From Microbacterium cremeum (GTDB taxonomy: Bacteria; Actinomycetota; Actinomycetes; Actinomycetales; Microbacteriaceae): DNA of 64,000 nucleotides. Within the stretch, counting starts at the first letter, position 1. The number at the start of each line of letters is the position of its first letter. The stretch lies in NCBI RefSeq assembly GCF_015277855.1, contig NZ_CP063812.1:620001-684000 (forward strand), in the 5' to 3' direction. The notes under the pieces are model-generated. The model worked only from the letters and a program-made list of their open reading frames with translations, was not told the origin of the DNA and did not search any database. Positions 54,636 through 62,913 of this stretch are shown here, one piece after another. The translations under genes and the position numbers were made by a program.

Positions 54636-55409
54636 TCAGTCCAGCTCGTCGAGCCACTCCGCGAAGGTCTGCGTGCCGAGCGTCGCGCCCGGGCCGGGAA
54701 GACCCAGTCCCGCACGCATCGCCTTCAGCTGGGCGCCGGGCAGGTTCACCGAGGGGATCCAGCCGCGGTGGCCGGTGCGACGCGCGTACGCCTTGACCAT
54801 CTCGTCGAGCCGCTCCTCGCGAGGACCGGCGAGATCGGCGACGCGTCCGCGTGGCGGGCCGGCGGCGAGGCGCGCCACGTGCGCGCCCACCTCTCGCGCC
54901 GCCACCGGCTGGGAGAGTCCGCGGGGGGCGAGATGGAGCGGACCGACCTTCGCCCGCTCGAACAGCTGTGCCGCGAACTCGTGGAACTGCGTCGCTCGCT
55001 GGATCGTCCACGGGACGGACGATCGCTCGACCGCGCGCTCCTGCGCGAGCTTGCCGGCGAGGTAGTCGTGCGGCATCCGGTCGATGCCCACGATCGACAT
55101 CACGACCACATGGCCCACCCCCGCGCGCTCTGCCGCCGCCAGCAGGTTCGCGGTGGCGGCCTCGAAGTAGCGGACCGAGGTCGCCGCGGACAGCGTCGTG
55201 ACGTTGGCGGTGTCGACGATCGCGTCGACGCCGTCGAGCGCGGCATCCAGGCCCGCGCCGGTGGTGAGGTCGACGCCGGTGCTGCGGGCGAGGATCACGG
55301 GCCGGTGCCCGTCGGCTTCGAGCGCGGCGACGACGTGGCTGCCGACGACGCCGGTGCCTCCGGCGACGGCGATGGTGAGCGGTTCCTCAGGGCGTGGAGA
55401 TGCGGTCAT
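54636..55409 (-). CDS. NmrA-like NAD(P)-binding protein (epimerase type), paralog 2
   Basis: The 257-residue protein has TIAVAGGTGVVGSHVVAALE at the start and DYLAGKLAQERAVERSSVPW, QRATQFHEFAAQLF in the middle, aligned with its neighbour. Start ATG 55409 is favoured over ATG 55415 because the ECF41-type -10 element ends at 55418, so transcription would begin around 55411, giving a leaderless message. It is probably the direct target of the divergent ECF41 sigma factor. Confidence 0.86.
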   Translation of the reverse strand: MTASPRPEEPLTIAVAGGTGVVGSHVVAALEADGHRPVILARSTGVDLTTGAGLDAALDGVDAIVDTANVTTLSAATSVRYFEAATANLLAAAERAGVGHVVVMSIVGIDRMPHDYLAGKLAQERAVERSSVPWTIQRATQFHEFAAQLFERAKVGPLHLAPRGLSQPVAAREVGAHVARLAAGPPRGRVADLAGPREERLDEMVKAYARRTGHRGWIPSVNLPGAQLKAMRAGLGLPGPGATLGTQTFAEWLDELD

Positions 55410-55417
55410 ACCCATTC

Positions 55418-55442
55418 GACGACGCAGGTCGCCAGAATGTGA
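55418..55442 (-). promoter_or_regulatory. ECF41-type promoter for the epimerase pair
   Basis: On the minus strand TGCTCACA ends at 55438 and CGTC lies at 55421-55418, with exactly 16 bases between. It fits TGTCACA-N16-CGTC with a change in the first part. Confidence 0.7.
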
Positions 55443-55451
55443 GCAGACGGC

Positions 55452-55476
55452 TCACATCCGCGTCCGCTGCGTCGTC
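55452..55476 (+). promoter_or_regulatory. ECF41-type promoter for the sigma gene
   Basis: GGCTCACA ends at 55456 and CGTC lies at 55473-55476, again 16 bases apart. The paired minus-strand promoter starts nine bases away (TGTGAGC ... GCTCACA), so the two -35 elements form a dyad. Confidence 0.7.
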
Positions 55477-55505
55477 GATCATCCGGGTCACGAAGGAGGC
55501 ATCGC

Positions 55506-56420
55506 ATGGACGGCATCGACGCGCTGGAGGGCGAGCGCCGTACGCTGCTGGCCCTCGCGTACCGCATGCTCGGCACCGTGGCCGACGCCGAGGACGCCGT
55601 GCAGGAGACGTACGTCCGCTGGTATCGCATGACGGATGCCGAGCGCGCCGCGATCGAGAACCCCGGCGCGTGGCTGACACGGGTGGCGAGCCGCGTGTGC
55701 CTCGACATGCTGGGGTCGGCCCGGGCACGCCGTGAGCGCTACGTCGGCGAGTGGCTGCCGGAGCCGGTACCGGGGGATTCGCCGATCGCGGCATCCGTCT
55801 CCGTCGATCCACTGGATCGCGTGACGCTCGACGATGCCGTCTCGACCGCCCTGCTCGTCGTGCTCGAGTCGCTCTCGCCTGCCGAGCGGGTGGCGTTCGT
55901 GCTGCACGACGTCTTCGGCGTGCCGTTCGCCGAGATCGCCGAGACGGTGGGCCGCAGTCCGGATGCCGCACGCCAGCTCGCATCGCAGGCCCGGCGGCAC
56001 GTGCGGGAGCGGCGCGCCGGAGCGGCGACGCGCGAGGAGCATGACGCCGTCGCGCAGGCATTCGCGCAGGCGACCGCGACCGGCGACCTCGACGCGCTCG
56101 TGGCGCTCCTGGACCCGGAGGTCGTCGCGCGCAGCGACGGCGGCGGACGGGTGTCGGCGGCGCGGCGACCCGTCGTGGGCGCGGACAGGGTCGCGCGGTT
56201 CCTGCTCGGCCTGCCGCGGCTGCAGCCCGACGCGGTGCTCTCACCGGTCCAGACCGCCGACGGGCTGGCGTTCCTGGCGACCGTGGGCGGGCGCCCCGAC
56301 GCGGTCGTCTCGGTCGCCGTCGCGCACGGCCGCATCACCGACGTCTTCCTCGTGCGCAACCCCGACAAGCTCACGCTGTGGTCCGGTCCGGCGCCGGAGG
56401 AGCCGGGCGCGCCCGGCTAG
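55506..56420 (+). CDS. ECF41-group RNA polymerase sigma factor (second copy)
   Basis: The 304-residue protein has region 2 (LALAYRMLGTVADAEDAVQE, TYVRWYRM), linker YVGEWLPEPVPG, region 4 (FVLHDVFGVPFAEIAETVGR) and a SnoaL-like extension with SDGGGRVSAARRPVVGADRV. The WLPEP and DGGG motifs define ECF41. GAAGGAGG precedes ATG 55506. It is divergent from two epimerase-like genes, another classic ECF41 partner class. Confidence 0.94.
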   Translation: MDGIDALEGERRTLLALAYRMLGTVADAEDAVQETYVRWYRMTDAERAAIENPGAWLTRVASRVCLDMLGSARARRERYVGEWLPEPVPGDSPIAASVSVDPLDRVTLDDAVSTALLVVLESLSPAERVAFVLHDVFGVPFAEIAETVGRSPDAARQLASQARRHVRERRAGAATREEHDAVAQAFAQATATGDLDALVALLDPEVVARSDGGGRVSAARRPVVGADRVARFLLGLPRLQPDAVLSPVQTADGLAFLATVGGRPDAVVSVAVAHGRITDVFLVRNPDKLTLWSGPAPEEPGAPG

Positions 56421-56501
56421 CGTCGTCAGCGCGCGCGTCGACCAGCCTCGCCGAGCCCCCGCTCGCCGAGGACTCGCTCGCCGGGGCGCGCCGCCGTCGG
56501 G

Positions 56502-56687
56502 TCAGGACGCGTGCCGGACTTCGCAGTCGCTTCCGGGCGACAGGATCGCCTCGTGCCCGTCGTCGTAGCGGACGACCAGGAGCGGGTTGTCGTCGCTCCC
56601 GCGCACCTCGATCACCTCTCCGGCGCGCTCGGCCGCCCCCACGACGCGACCGTGGATGACCACGCGGTCACCGACGCTTGCATGCAT
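56502..56687 (-). CDS. DUF1918 domain protein
   Basis: The 61-residue product MHASVGDRVVIHGRVVGAAE ... VRYDDGHEAILSPGSD is a small SH3-like beta barrel of the DUF1918 family, common in actinobacteria. Start ATG 56687 is eight bases after AGGAGG; an in-frame GTG upstream would overlap that site. Function is unknown. Confidence 0.87.
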   Translation of the reverse strand: MHASVGDRVVIHGRVVGAAERAGEVIEVRGSDDNPLLVVRYDDGHEAILSPGSDCEVRHAS

Positions 56688-56752
56688 GCGGACCACCTCC
56701 TGGGCTCACGATACGACGCGCTCGCCGTGAGGTACAGGGGCGTCCTCGCGGG

Positions 56753-56977
56753 TCAGAGCTGCGCGCCGTCGTCGTCGCGGTTGTCGAGGCCGACGTTGCG
56801 GCCCCGCCACGACTCGTAGGCCATGAGCCAGCCGATCGACACCGCGGCCGCCAGCACCACGCCGAGCAGCACGTTGTGCCAGATGAGGCCGAAGACGATG
56901 CCGAGTGTGAAGATCAGCGCGGTGCCGAAGGCCCACCCGGTGTGGCCGCGGGTCCAGCCCTTGCGAGTCGAGGTCAT
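56753..56977 (-). CDS. Small two-helix membrane protein
   Basis: The 74-residue product has hydrophobic segments at ~15-32 (GWAFGTALIFTLGIVFGLIW) and ~35-52 (VLLGVVLAAAVSIGWLMAY) with a charged tail ending NVGLDNRDDDGAQL. Start ATG 56977; family unknown. Confidence 0.72.
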   Translation of the reverse strand: MTSTRKGWTRGHTGWAFGTALIFTLGIVFGLIWHNVLLGVVLAAAVSIGWLMAYESWRGRNVGLDNRDDDGAQL

Positions 56978-57079
56978 GGCCAAAGCCTAGGGCCGCGGCG
57001 GCGCCGGTCGCGACGGCCGATGCCCCGCCCGGCGTCGATAGGTTGGAATCCACTGACCCGCGACCCCGGAACGGATGCC

Positions 57080-57997
57080 ATGACCCTCAACGTCAGCCCG
57101 CTCACCCTCGGAACCTCCGGCCTCGGCCGCGACACGGTGCCGGGGTCGCCAGAGGAGGAGGCGGCCGTCGCGGTCGCGGTCGACCTGCTCTCGAGCAGCC
57201 ACCGCTTCACCGACACGTCGAACAACTACTCGGCGGGGCGCTCTGAGACCGTGATGGGCGTCGCGATCGCGCGCCTCGGCGAGGATGCCGCGACGCGCGT
57301 GATCTCGAAGGTCGACGCCGACCCCGAGACCGGCGTGTTCGACCGCGACCGCGTGCTGCGTTCGTTCGATGAGACGACGGCGCGGCTGGGCGTCGAGCGG
57401 CTGCCGCTGCTGCACCTGCACGATCCCTACACGGTCACGTTCGAGGAGGCCATGGCGCCGGGAGGTGCGGTCGAGGGACTGATCGAGCTGCGCGAGTCCG
57501 GCCGTGTCGACGCCATCGGCGTCGCAGCCGCTCCGGTGCCCCTCCTGGCCCGCTACGTCGCGACGGGGGTGTTCGACGCTGTGCTGATCCACAATCGATT
57601 CACGGTCGTGGACCAGTCGGCCGCGCCGGTCTTCGCCGACGCGCACGAGCGGGGCATGACGGTGTTCAACGCTGCGCCCTTCGGTTCCGGCATCCTTGTC
57701 ACCGGTCCGCGTCCGGCCGCGATCTACGACTACCGCCCCGCCACGCCGGAGCTCATCGGCTGGGTCGAGCGCCTGGAGCGCGTGTGCGTCGCGCACGGCG
57801 TCTCGCTGCCCGCCGTCGCCTTGCACTTCTCGCTGCGATCGGCGCTGGTCGACTCGACGATCGTCGGGGTGGCGACTCCCGGTCGCCGCGCGCAGCTCGA
57901 CGAGCTCGCGGCGACCCCGGTGCCCGACGAGCTGTGGCGCGAGGTCGAGGCGCTCGGCCCCGCGCCGTCGCCCGTCGACGACAGCGCCCACGCCTGA
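57080..57997 (+). CDS. Aldo/keto reductase, sugar 1-dehydrogenase-like
   Basis: The 305-residue protein is a TIM-barrel AKR resembling D-threo-aldose 1-dehydrogenase/L-fucose dehydrogenase: LGTSGLGRDTVPGSPEEEA, RFTDTSNNYSAGRSETVMG, VISKVDADPETGVFDRD, HLHDPY and VALHFSLRSALVDSTIVGV. Asp, Tyr, Lys and His of the tetrad are in place. It likely oxidises or reduces a free sugar with NAD(P). Confidence 0.87.
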   Translation: MTLNVSPLTLGTSGLGRDTVPGSPEEEAAVAVAVDLLSSSHRFTDTSNNYSAGRSETVMGVAIARLGEDAATRVISKVDADPETGVFDRDRVLRSFDETTARLGVERLPLLHLHDPYTVTFEEAMAPGGAVEGLIELRESGRVDAIGVAAAPVPLLARYVATGVFDAVLIHNRFTVVDQSAAPVFADAHERGMTVFNAAPFGSGILVTGPRPAAIYDYRPATPELIGWVERLERVCVAHGVSLPAVALHFSLRSALVDSTIVGVATPGRRAQLDELAATPVPDELWREVEALGPAPSPVDDSAHA

Positions 57998-58008
57998 CGC
58001 GAAGCCCG

Positions 58009-58425
58009 CTACGACCGCGGTGCGTTGAGCGCGACCATCCAGTCGATGCCGAAGCGGTCGGTGAGCATGCCGAACCGGCCGCCCCACGGCGGCGTGTCGA
58101 ACGGCATCACGACGGCGCCGCCGTCGGAGAGCTTGTCCCAGAAGCCCTGCAGCGCGGCCTCGTCGTCGCCGCTGACCGACACCGAGATGCCCGCGGGCTT
58201 CTCGTACGTCATCCCGGAAGGGGTGTCGGCCGCCATCAGCACGAATCCGTCGGGGCTCGTCAGCTGCGCGTGCATCACGAGGTCGTTCTCGGCGGGGTCC
58301 TGCACCATGCCCTCGAACTGCGCGAAGGTCGAGATGTCGAGCTCACCGCCGAACACGCTCTGGTAGAACGTCATCGCCTCGCGGGCGTCGTTCTGAAACG
58401 AGAGGTACGGGTTGAGGCTGGCCAT
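58009..58425 (-). CDS. PhnB-like VOC protein
   Basis: The 138-residue product has the PhnB pattern: LNPYLSFQNDAREAMTFYQSVFGGEL at the start, HAQLTSPDGFVLMAADT, and FWDKLSDGGAVVMPFDTPPW and DRFGIDWMV at the end. AGGAG lies before ATG 58425. The role is unknown; it is a stand-alone gene between convergent and divergent neighbours. Confidence 0.88.
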   Translation of the reverse strand: MASLNPYLSFQNDAREAMTFYQSVFGGELDISTFAQFEGMVQDPAENDLVMHAQLTSPDGFVLMAADTPSGMTYEKPAGISVSVSGDDEAALQGFWDKLSDGGAVVMPFDTPPWGGRFGMLTDRFGIDWMVALNAPRS

Positions 58426-58626
58426 GGTGGAACTCCTGTGCGTCGTCGGTGGATGCCGCGCCCCGGCCGCGTGGCGCTTCCCAGTGTCGTGGTGGGGTCC
58501 GACATCGGCAAGGACCGGGAGCGAGGAGTCCGGGAACGATGCCGCTTGACGCGCCGCTCGCCGCTCCCGTATGGTCGTGAGGCTGTGCCGCCGGCGCAGC
58601 AGCACGTGAGCCGAGAAGGACGACGG

Positions 58627-58719
58627 ATGACCGCGCAGCGCGAACTCCGCTTCGACACGGTCCTGGGCAACCAGCCCAGCGACCGCTACGAGTCGTCCCC
58701 TCCGGCGCAGGCCGTGTAG
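58627..58719 (+). CDS. Possible 30-residue peptide upstream of rtcB
   Basis: ATG 58627 opens a short frame MTAQRELRFDTVLGNQPSDR followed by YESSPPAQAV, with GAGAAGGACG upstream and a rho-independent terminator 18 bp after its stop. It is the only credible frame in the 440 bp before rtcB. It may be a real small gene or a leader; no family is recognised. Confidence 0.45.
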   Translation: MTAQRELRFDTVLGNQPSDRYESSPPAQAV

Positions 58720-58736
58720 CAGCATCCGCTCTTCCA

Positions 58737-58767
58737 CGCCCCGCACCGCACAGGTCCGGGGCGTTTT
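58737..58767 (+). terminator. Rho-independent terminator upstream of rtcB
   Basis: CGCCCCG (58737-58743) pairs with CGGGGCG (58757-58763) over a 13-base loop, and TTTT follows. It ends the transcript that carries the small frame at 58627. Confidence 0.8.
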
Positions 58768-58866
58768 CCTTTCCGAGGATCCCCGTTCCTGTGGCCCACC
58801 GCTCTCCGCGCGTCCCGGACGCGCTGCACGGCCGGCTTCCGCCGGCGGATCACAAGGAAAGGAATC

Positions 58867-60036
58867 ATGGAGAGGCTCTCCGCACGGCTGCTCTCGTGGG
58901 CGAGCCTGATCGACGGAAAGACCGTCGACCAGGCGCGCACCTCGTCGCGCATGCCGTTCATCCACCCGCATCTGGCGCTCATGCCCGATGCGCATCTCGG
59001 CAAGGGCGCCACCGTGGGCTCGGTCATCCCGACTCTCGGTGCCATCATGCCCGCCGCCGTGGGCGTCGACATCGGATGCGGCATGATCGCCGTCCGCACG
59101 CAGTTCACCAAGGACCAGCTGGTGGCGCGCGACCTCGGCCTGCTCCGCGAGCAGATCGAGCGCGCGGTGCCGCTCTCGGCCGGACACGACAACCGCAAGA
59201 TCGTCGCCACCGCCGAGCCGCGTGTCGCCGAGCTCGAGGAGCTCGCCGAGAAGGCGCAGTTCGACCCCGCGACCTACGCGGGACATTGGCGCGTGCAGCT
59301 CGGGTCACTCGGTTCGGGCAACCACTTCATCGAAGTGTCGGTGGACGAGCTCGACCGGGTGTGGATGTTCCTGCACTCGGGTTCGCGCGGCGTCGGCAAC
59401 AAGATCGCGACGCATCACATCGCGGTCGCGCAGCGCCTCGCGAAGCAGTGGTGGATCGAGCTTCCCGACCCCGACCTCGCCTACCTCGTGGAGGGCACGG
59501 AGGAGTTCCGGCGCTACATCCGGGAGCTGCGCTGGGCGCAGCACTTCGCGCTCCTCAACCGCGAGGAGATGATGGACCGCGTCGCGCGGCAGCTGTCCGA
59601 GGTGATGGGAGAGCCGGTCGTCGAGCACGAGCGGATCAACTGCCATCACAACTTCACCGAGTCGGAGAAGCACTTCGGCAAGCAGGTGTGGGTCTCGCGG
59701 AAGGGCGCCATCAAGGCGGATGCCGGTCGGCCGGGGCTGATCCCGGGATCCATGGGCACCGCGTCCTACGTCGTGGAGGGACTCGGCAACCCGCTGTCGC
59801 TGAACTCCTCGCCGCACGGCGCCGGGCGCGAGTTCTCCCGGTCGGCGGCACGCCGCACGTTCACCCATGAGCAGCTGCGGGAGGCGATGACGGGCATCGA
59901 GTTCCGCGACACCGACGCGTTCATCGACGAGATCCCGCAGGCCTACAAGCCCATCGACAAGGTCTTGGCCGATGCGGCCGACCTCGTCGCGGTGCGTCAC
60001 ACGCTGCGGCAGCTCGTGAACGTGAAGGGTGACTGA
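58867..60036 (+). CDS. rtcB: RtcB family RNA ligase
   Basis: The 389-residue protein has the RtcB landmarks: MPDAHLGKGATVGSV (39-53), GVDIGCGM with metal ligand Cys71, LGSGNHFIEV (~148-157), HSGSRGVGN (~170-178), HHNF (~260-263) and the GMP-accepting histidine His317 in NSSPHGAGREFSRS. It joins RNA ends with 3'-phosphate or 2',3'-cyclic phosphate and 5'-OH using GTP. AAGGAAAGGA precedes the ATG. No RtcA or archease gene is adjacent. Confidence 0.95.
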   Translation: MERLSARLLSWASLIDGKTVDQARTSSRMPFIHPHLALMPDAHLGKGATVGSVIPTLGAIMPAAVGVDIGCGMIAVRTQFTKDQLVARDLGLLREQIERAVPLSAGHDNRKIVATAEPRVAELEELAEKAQFDPATYAGHWRVQLGSLGSGNHFIEVSVDELDRVWMFLHSGSRGVGNKIATHHIAVAQRLAKQWWIELPDPDLAYLVEGTEEFRRYIRELRWAQHFALLNREEMMDRVARQLSEVMGEPVVEHERINCHHNFTESEKHFGKQVWVSRKGAIKADAGRPGLIPGSMGTASYVVEGLGNPLSLNSSPHGAGREFSRSAARRTFTHEQLREAMTGIEFRDTDAFIDEIPQAYKPIDKVLADAADLVAVRHTLRQLVNVKGD

Positions 60037-60040
60037 CGCT

Positions 60041-60066
60041 CCCCACGCGCCGCTGGGCGCGTGGGG
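60041..60066 (+). terminator. Hairpin downstream of rtcB
   Basis: CCCCACGCGCC and GGCGCGTGGGG form an 11-bp stem five bases after the rtcB stop; no T run follows, so it may stabilise the 3' end instead. Confidence 0.65.
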
Positions 60067-60131
60067 ACGCCGCGACCCGGCCGGGTGCCGGGTCGCGGCA
60101 GCGTCGGCTCGGCGTCGGCTCGGCGTCCCCG

Positions 60132-61142
60132 TCAGCGGTCGCGGTGGTCCTCGGGGTGCAGGCGCGGACCGCGGCGGGGTTCCCGCACGCCGCTCGCGCC
60201 GATCAGCCGGATGACCCGCTGACGGTGACCCGCCCACGGCGCCAGGAGGCGCAGCATCCCGTCGTCGTCCGTGCGGCTGCCCGTCAGCGCAAAGCCGACC
60301 TCATGCGCGACGTGGTAGTCGCCCACGCTCACGGCGTCCGCATCGCCGAACGCGCGGATACGGGTCTCGGCCGAGGTCCACGGGCCGATGCCGGGCTGGC
60401 TGACCAGCACGCGGTCGACCGCCTCGCCGTCCTCGGCGGCCTCGACGGCCCGCACGATCGCTTCGCCGCGGCGTGCGGCGAGCACGACGGTCTTCGACTG
60501 CGGCGGCTCGAGGCCCGCCCGGTGCCAGACCCACGACGGGACCCGCTGCCAGCCCGCGATGGTCGGCGGGGCGAACATCGGTGCGGGAGTCGGGCCGGGC
60601 GCCCGTTCACCGGCCCACGTCACCACGCGGCGCCACGCTCCGAACGCCTGCATCCCGGTGACCTTCTGCTCGAAGATCGCGCTCGCGAGAGCGTCGAAGA
60701 CGAGGTCGGTGCGCGAGAGGCGAAGTCCGGGGTTCCGCCGATGGGCCTCGGCGATGAGCGGATGCCGCGAGGCGTCGAAGCCGCGGGCGTCGTCGTCGGC
60801 GCCGCACAGGGCCGGCAGCTGGGTCAGCGCCCACTCACGGCCCGGGCCCCAGGCCGCGCCCCGGACCACGCCGGGGCGGACCTCTCGGATCGCGAGCGTC
60901 GCGACCCCCTCCGGAGTGCGGCTCGCGCGCCAGATGACCGAGCCTGCGACGGTCATGGTGGGGTCGCCGGCGCCGCGCCGCTGATACAGCACCGTGCGGC
61001 GCAGATCGAGCGGATGGCGCGGGCGGTACTCGGTCTCGATCGGGCGCTCGTGTGCGGGCCGGGGATCCCGGACCGGGGCCGCCCGTGCGGCGAAGCGCTC
61101 GGCATCCCTCGCCCGGGGAATGCGCGAGAGCGACGTCGTCAT
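60132..61142 (-). CDS. AlkA-type DNA-3-methyladenine glycosylase
   Basis: The 336-residue protein has the HhH-GPD fold: DALASAIFEQKVTGMQAFGAW, VLVSQPGIGPWTSAETRIRA (helix-hairpin-helix) and the catalytic Asp in AVSVGDYHVAHEVGF. A tyrosine- and Arg-rich N-terminal domain of ~120 residues precedes it. The C-terminal LLAPWAGHRQRVIRLIGASG is typical. It removes alkylated bases in base excision repair. Confidence 0.88.
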   Translation of the reverse strand: MTTSLSRIPRARDAERFAARAAPVRDPRPAHERPIETEYRPRHPLDLRRTVLYQRRGAGDPTMTVAGSVIWRASRTPEGVATLAIREVRPGVVRGAAWGPGREWALTQLPALCGADDDARGFDASRHPLIAEAHRRNPGLRLSRTDLVFDALASAIFEQKVTGMQAFGAWRRVVTWAGERAPGPTPAPMFAPPTIAGWQRVPSWVWHRAGLEPPQSKTVVLAARRGEAIVRAVEAAEDGEAVDRVLVSQPGIGPWTSAETRIRAFGDADAVSVGDYHVAHEVGFALTGSRTDDDGMLRLLAPWAGHRQRVIRLIGASGVREPRRGPRLHPEDHRDR

Positions 61143-61270
61143 GCCCTCACCCTACGCTCCGCCCCCCGACATGCCGGAGCCCTGCGTTCGGCGTCGCCGG
61201 CCGCTCGGAGCGGCGTCGCGGCGCGGGCCGGTGCGCACGGCGCCCGGAACAGCGCCGGAGCGGCGTCGGG

Positions 61271-62029
61271 TCAGAAGCGGTCGGGCGACGGGGTGCCGTG
61301 GCCGTAGCGGATGACGACGTCGGCGTGGCGGTCGAAGCGGTAGCCGACGCCGCGCACGGTGCGCACGATGTCTTCGTAGCGGCCGAGCTTGGCGCGCAGA
61401 CGCCGCACGTGCACGTCGATCGTCCGCTCGCCGGGCGCCTCGTCCTCAGAGGCTCCCTGCCACAGCGACGTGACGAGCTCGGTGCGCTCGATCGTGCGGC
61501 CCTCGCGCAGCACGAGGTACTGCAGCAGCTCGAACTCCTTGAACGTGAAGGAGGCGGACTCGCCGTCGATGAGCACGCGCTTGCGCGAGATGTCGACCAC
61601 GACGCCGCCGGCGCCGCGGTCCTCGTCCTCGGGCTCGTCCTGCTTGGTGCGCGCGATCGCCGAAGGCTCGTGCAGGGCCAGCCGCACGACGTCGACGTCA
61701 CGGCCGCCCGCTCCGACCGGGGCGAGGGCCACCGTGGCGTACGTCTCGGCGGCGGGGGCGAGGTCGGCGAGCGTGCGGCGCAGCGCGTCGACGAGGACGC
61801 CGAGGCTGACGCCGGACGCCGCGGCCTTCGCCTCGTCGATGCCGACGTAGAGGGCGAAGCCGCGCGGCGCGGTGCCGGCGGGCAGGGCACGGGCGGGCTG
61901 TGCCTGCTGCGGAGCCGGAGCGGCGGGGGCGGCGGGCGCCGCCGGCGCCTGGACGGGCGTCGGCGCCGTGACGGCGCGGAGGTGGCGGGCGGGGGCGGCG
62001 GGGCGGTCGAGGAGAGCGGAGATCGACAT
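61271..62029 (-). CDS. Orphan OmpR/PhoB-type winged-helix protein
   Basis: The 252-residue product has no phosphoreceiver. Residues ~1-55 are Ala/Pro-rich; ~58-125 form an alpha/beta segment (FALYVGIDEAKAAASGVSLG, LVDALRRTLADLAP); ~155-245 are a winged helix with RKRVLIDGESASFTFKEFEL, LVLREGRTIERTELV, RTIDVHVRRLRAKLGRYEDI and TVRGVGYRF. So it binds DNA like response regulators but senses by other means. Start ATG 62029 follows AAGGA. Confidence 0.85.
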   Translation of the reverse strand: MSISALLDRPAAPARHLRAVTAPTPVQAPAAPAAPAAPAPQQAQPARALPAGTAPRGFALYVGIDEAKAAASGVSLGVLVDALRRTLADLAPAAETYATVALAPVGAGGRDVDVVRLALHEPSAIARTKQDEPEDEDRGAGGVVVDISRKRVLIDGESASFTFKEFELLQYLVLREGRTIERTELVTSLWQGASEDEAPGERTIDVHVRRLRAKLGRYEDIVRTVRGVGYRFDRHADVVIRYGHGTPSPDRF

Positions 62030-62353
62030 GATGATGGTCCTTGCGGAAGGAACCCGGGTGGACACGCGGGTTCGGGTGTGCTGCGGCCCTATGGCCGGGA
62101 GCCCTGTGGGGGCTGGTGCCCGACGATGGGCGGTGTACGAAGCGGATCCGGGTGCGCGTGATCGACGCACGAAACCGGTGCTTCGGGGGACCCCGTGCTT
62201 GCCGAGTTCAGAAGCGGAAGCGGAGTCCGACGGGGGTCACCGTGCTAGTGGCACATTCGACAACACATGACAACGCGGCCGGCCATCATCATGCCGGCAG
62301 TCCCGTTCGCCTCCCAGGCGGACAGAGAGCGTGCGTTGTCAGTCATGTGGCCG
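62030..62353 (-). other. Long leader of the winged-helix gene
   Basis: From the promoter at 62354-62383 to the start codon at 62029 there are about 315 bases on the minus strand without a credible frame. Several GC-rich stems are possible (for example around GGCCATAGGGCCGC near 62090). No known riboswitch was recognised. Confidence 0.55.
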
Positions 62354-62383
62354 ATTATGTCCGATTTGGTCGTAATGCGTCAA
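62354..62383 (-). promoter_or_regulatory. Sigma-70-type promoter of the winged-helix gene
   Basis: On the minus strand TTGACG (62383-62378) and CATAAT (62359-62354) are 18 bases apart, an unusually good match in this GC-rich genome. Confidence 0.75.
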
Positions 62384-62595
62384 ATCGCACGGATGTCGCG
62401 GCCCGATCATTGCGGAATGTGACAGATTGCCCAATCGCCGCCGGCGGGAACCCATGATGACGCCGTCCGGGCCGTCGCACGGTCCGCTCTTCCGCCGACA
62501 GCGTGGCTGAGTGCCCGCTGGAACCGCGCCGAGGGATCGCCGCGACATCCCGTGCGCTGCGTCCGCGTGGGAGAGGGCGGGCGTACTCTGTCGGG

Positions 62596-62901
62596 GTGAC
62601 TGAGCTGAGTTTCACTCATGAGACGGATGCCTCGCGCTACACCCTGCACCGAGGCGATGACCTGGTGAGCGTCCTGGACTATCGCGACGACGGTCGCACG
62701 GTCGCCATGACGCGCGCCTACACGGTGCCGACCTTCCGCGGCCACGGCTATGCGGGGGAGGTGGTCGATCGCGCCGTCGCAGAGCTCGAGCGCCGCCACG
62801 ATCGCAGAGTGATCCCCGTCTGCTGGTACGTCGCCGACTGGTTCGAGGCGAATCCCGATCGCCGCGGCATCCTCGCGGCTCGCCGCCCCGCGACATCCTG
62901 A
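62596..62901 (+). CDS. Small GNAT-fold protein (COG2388 type)
   Basis: The 101-residue product shows YTLHRGDDLVSVLDYRDDGR, the short acetyl-CoA segment VPTFRGHGYAGEVVDRAVAE (about residues 43-62) and VIPVCWYVADWFEANPD, the pattern of the small GCN5-like YjdJ/COG2388 group. Start GTG 62596. Its substrate is unknown. Confidence 0.88.
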   Translation: MTELSFTHETDASRYTLHRGDDLVSVLDYRDDGRTVAMTRAYTVPTFRGHGYAGEVVDRAVAELERRHDRRVIPVCWYVADWFEANPDRRGILAARRPATS

Positions 62902-62913
62902 CGTTCTCGCCCC

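Noticed and set aside
62030..62353. Known riboswitch (ydaO, cobalamin or similar) in the leader
   Set aside because: I looked for conserved cores of common classes and could not match any. A covariance-model search would be needed to be certain.
62041..62457. Plus-strand coding frame in the leader region of the winged-helix gene
   Set aside because: It lacks a ribosome site and any recognisable fold, and its base use is unlike the neighbouring genes.
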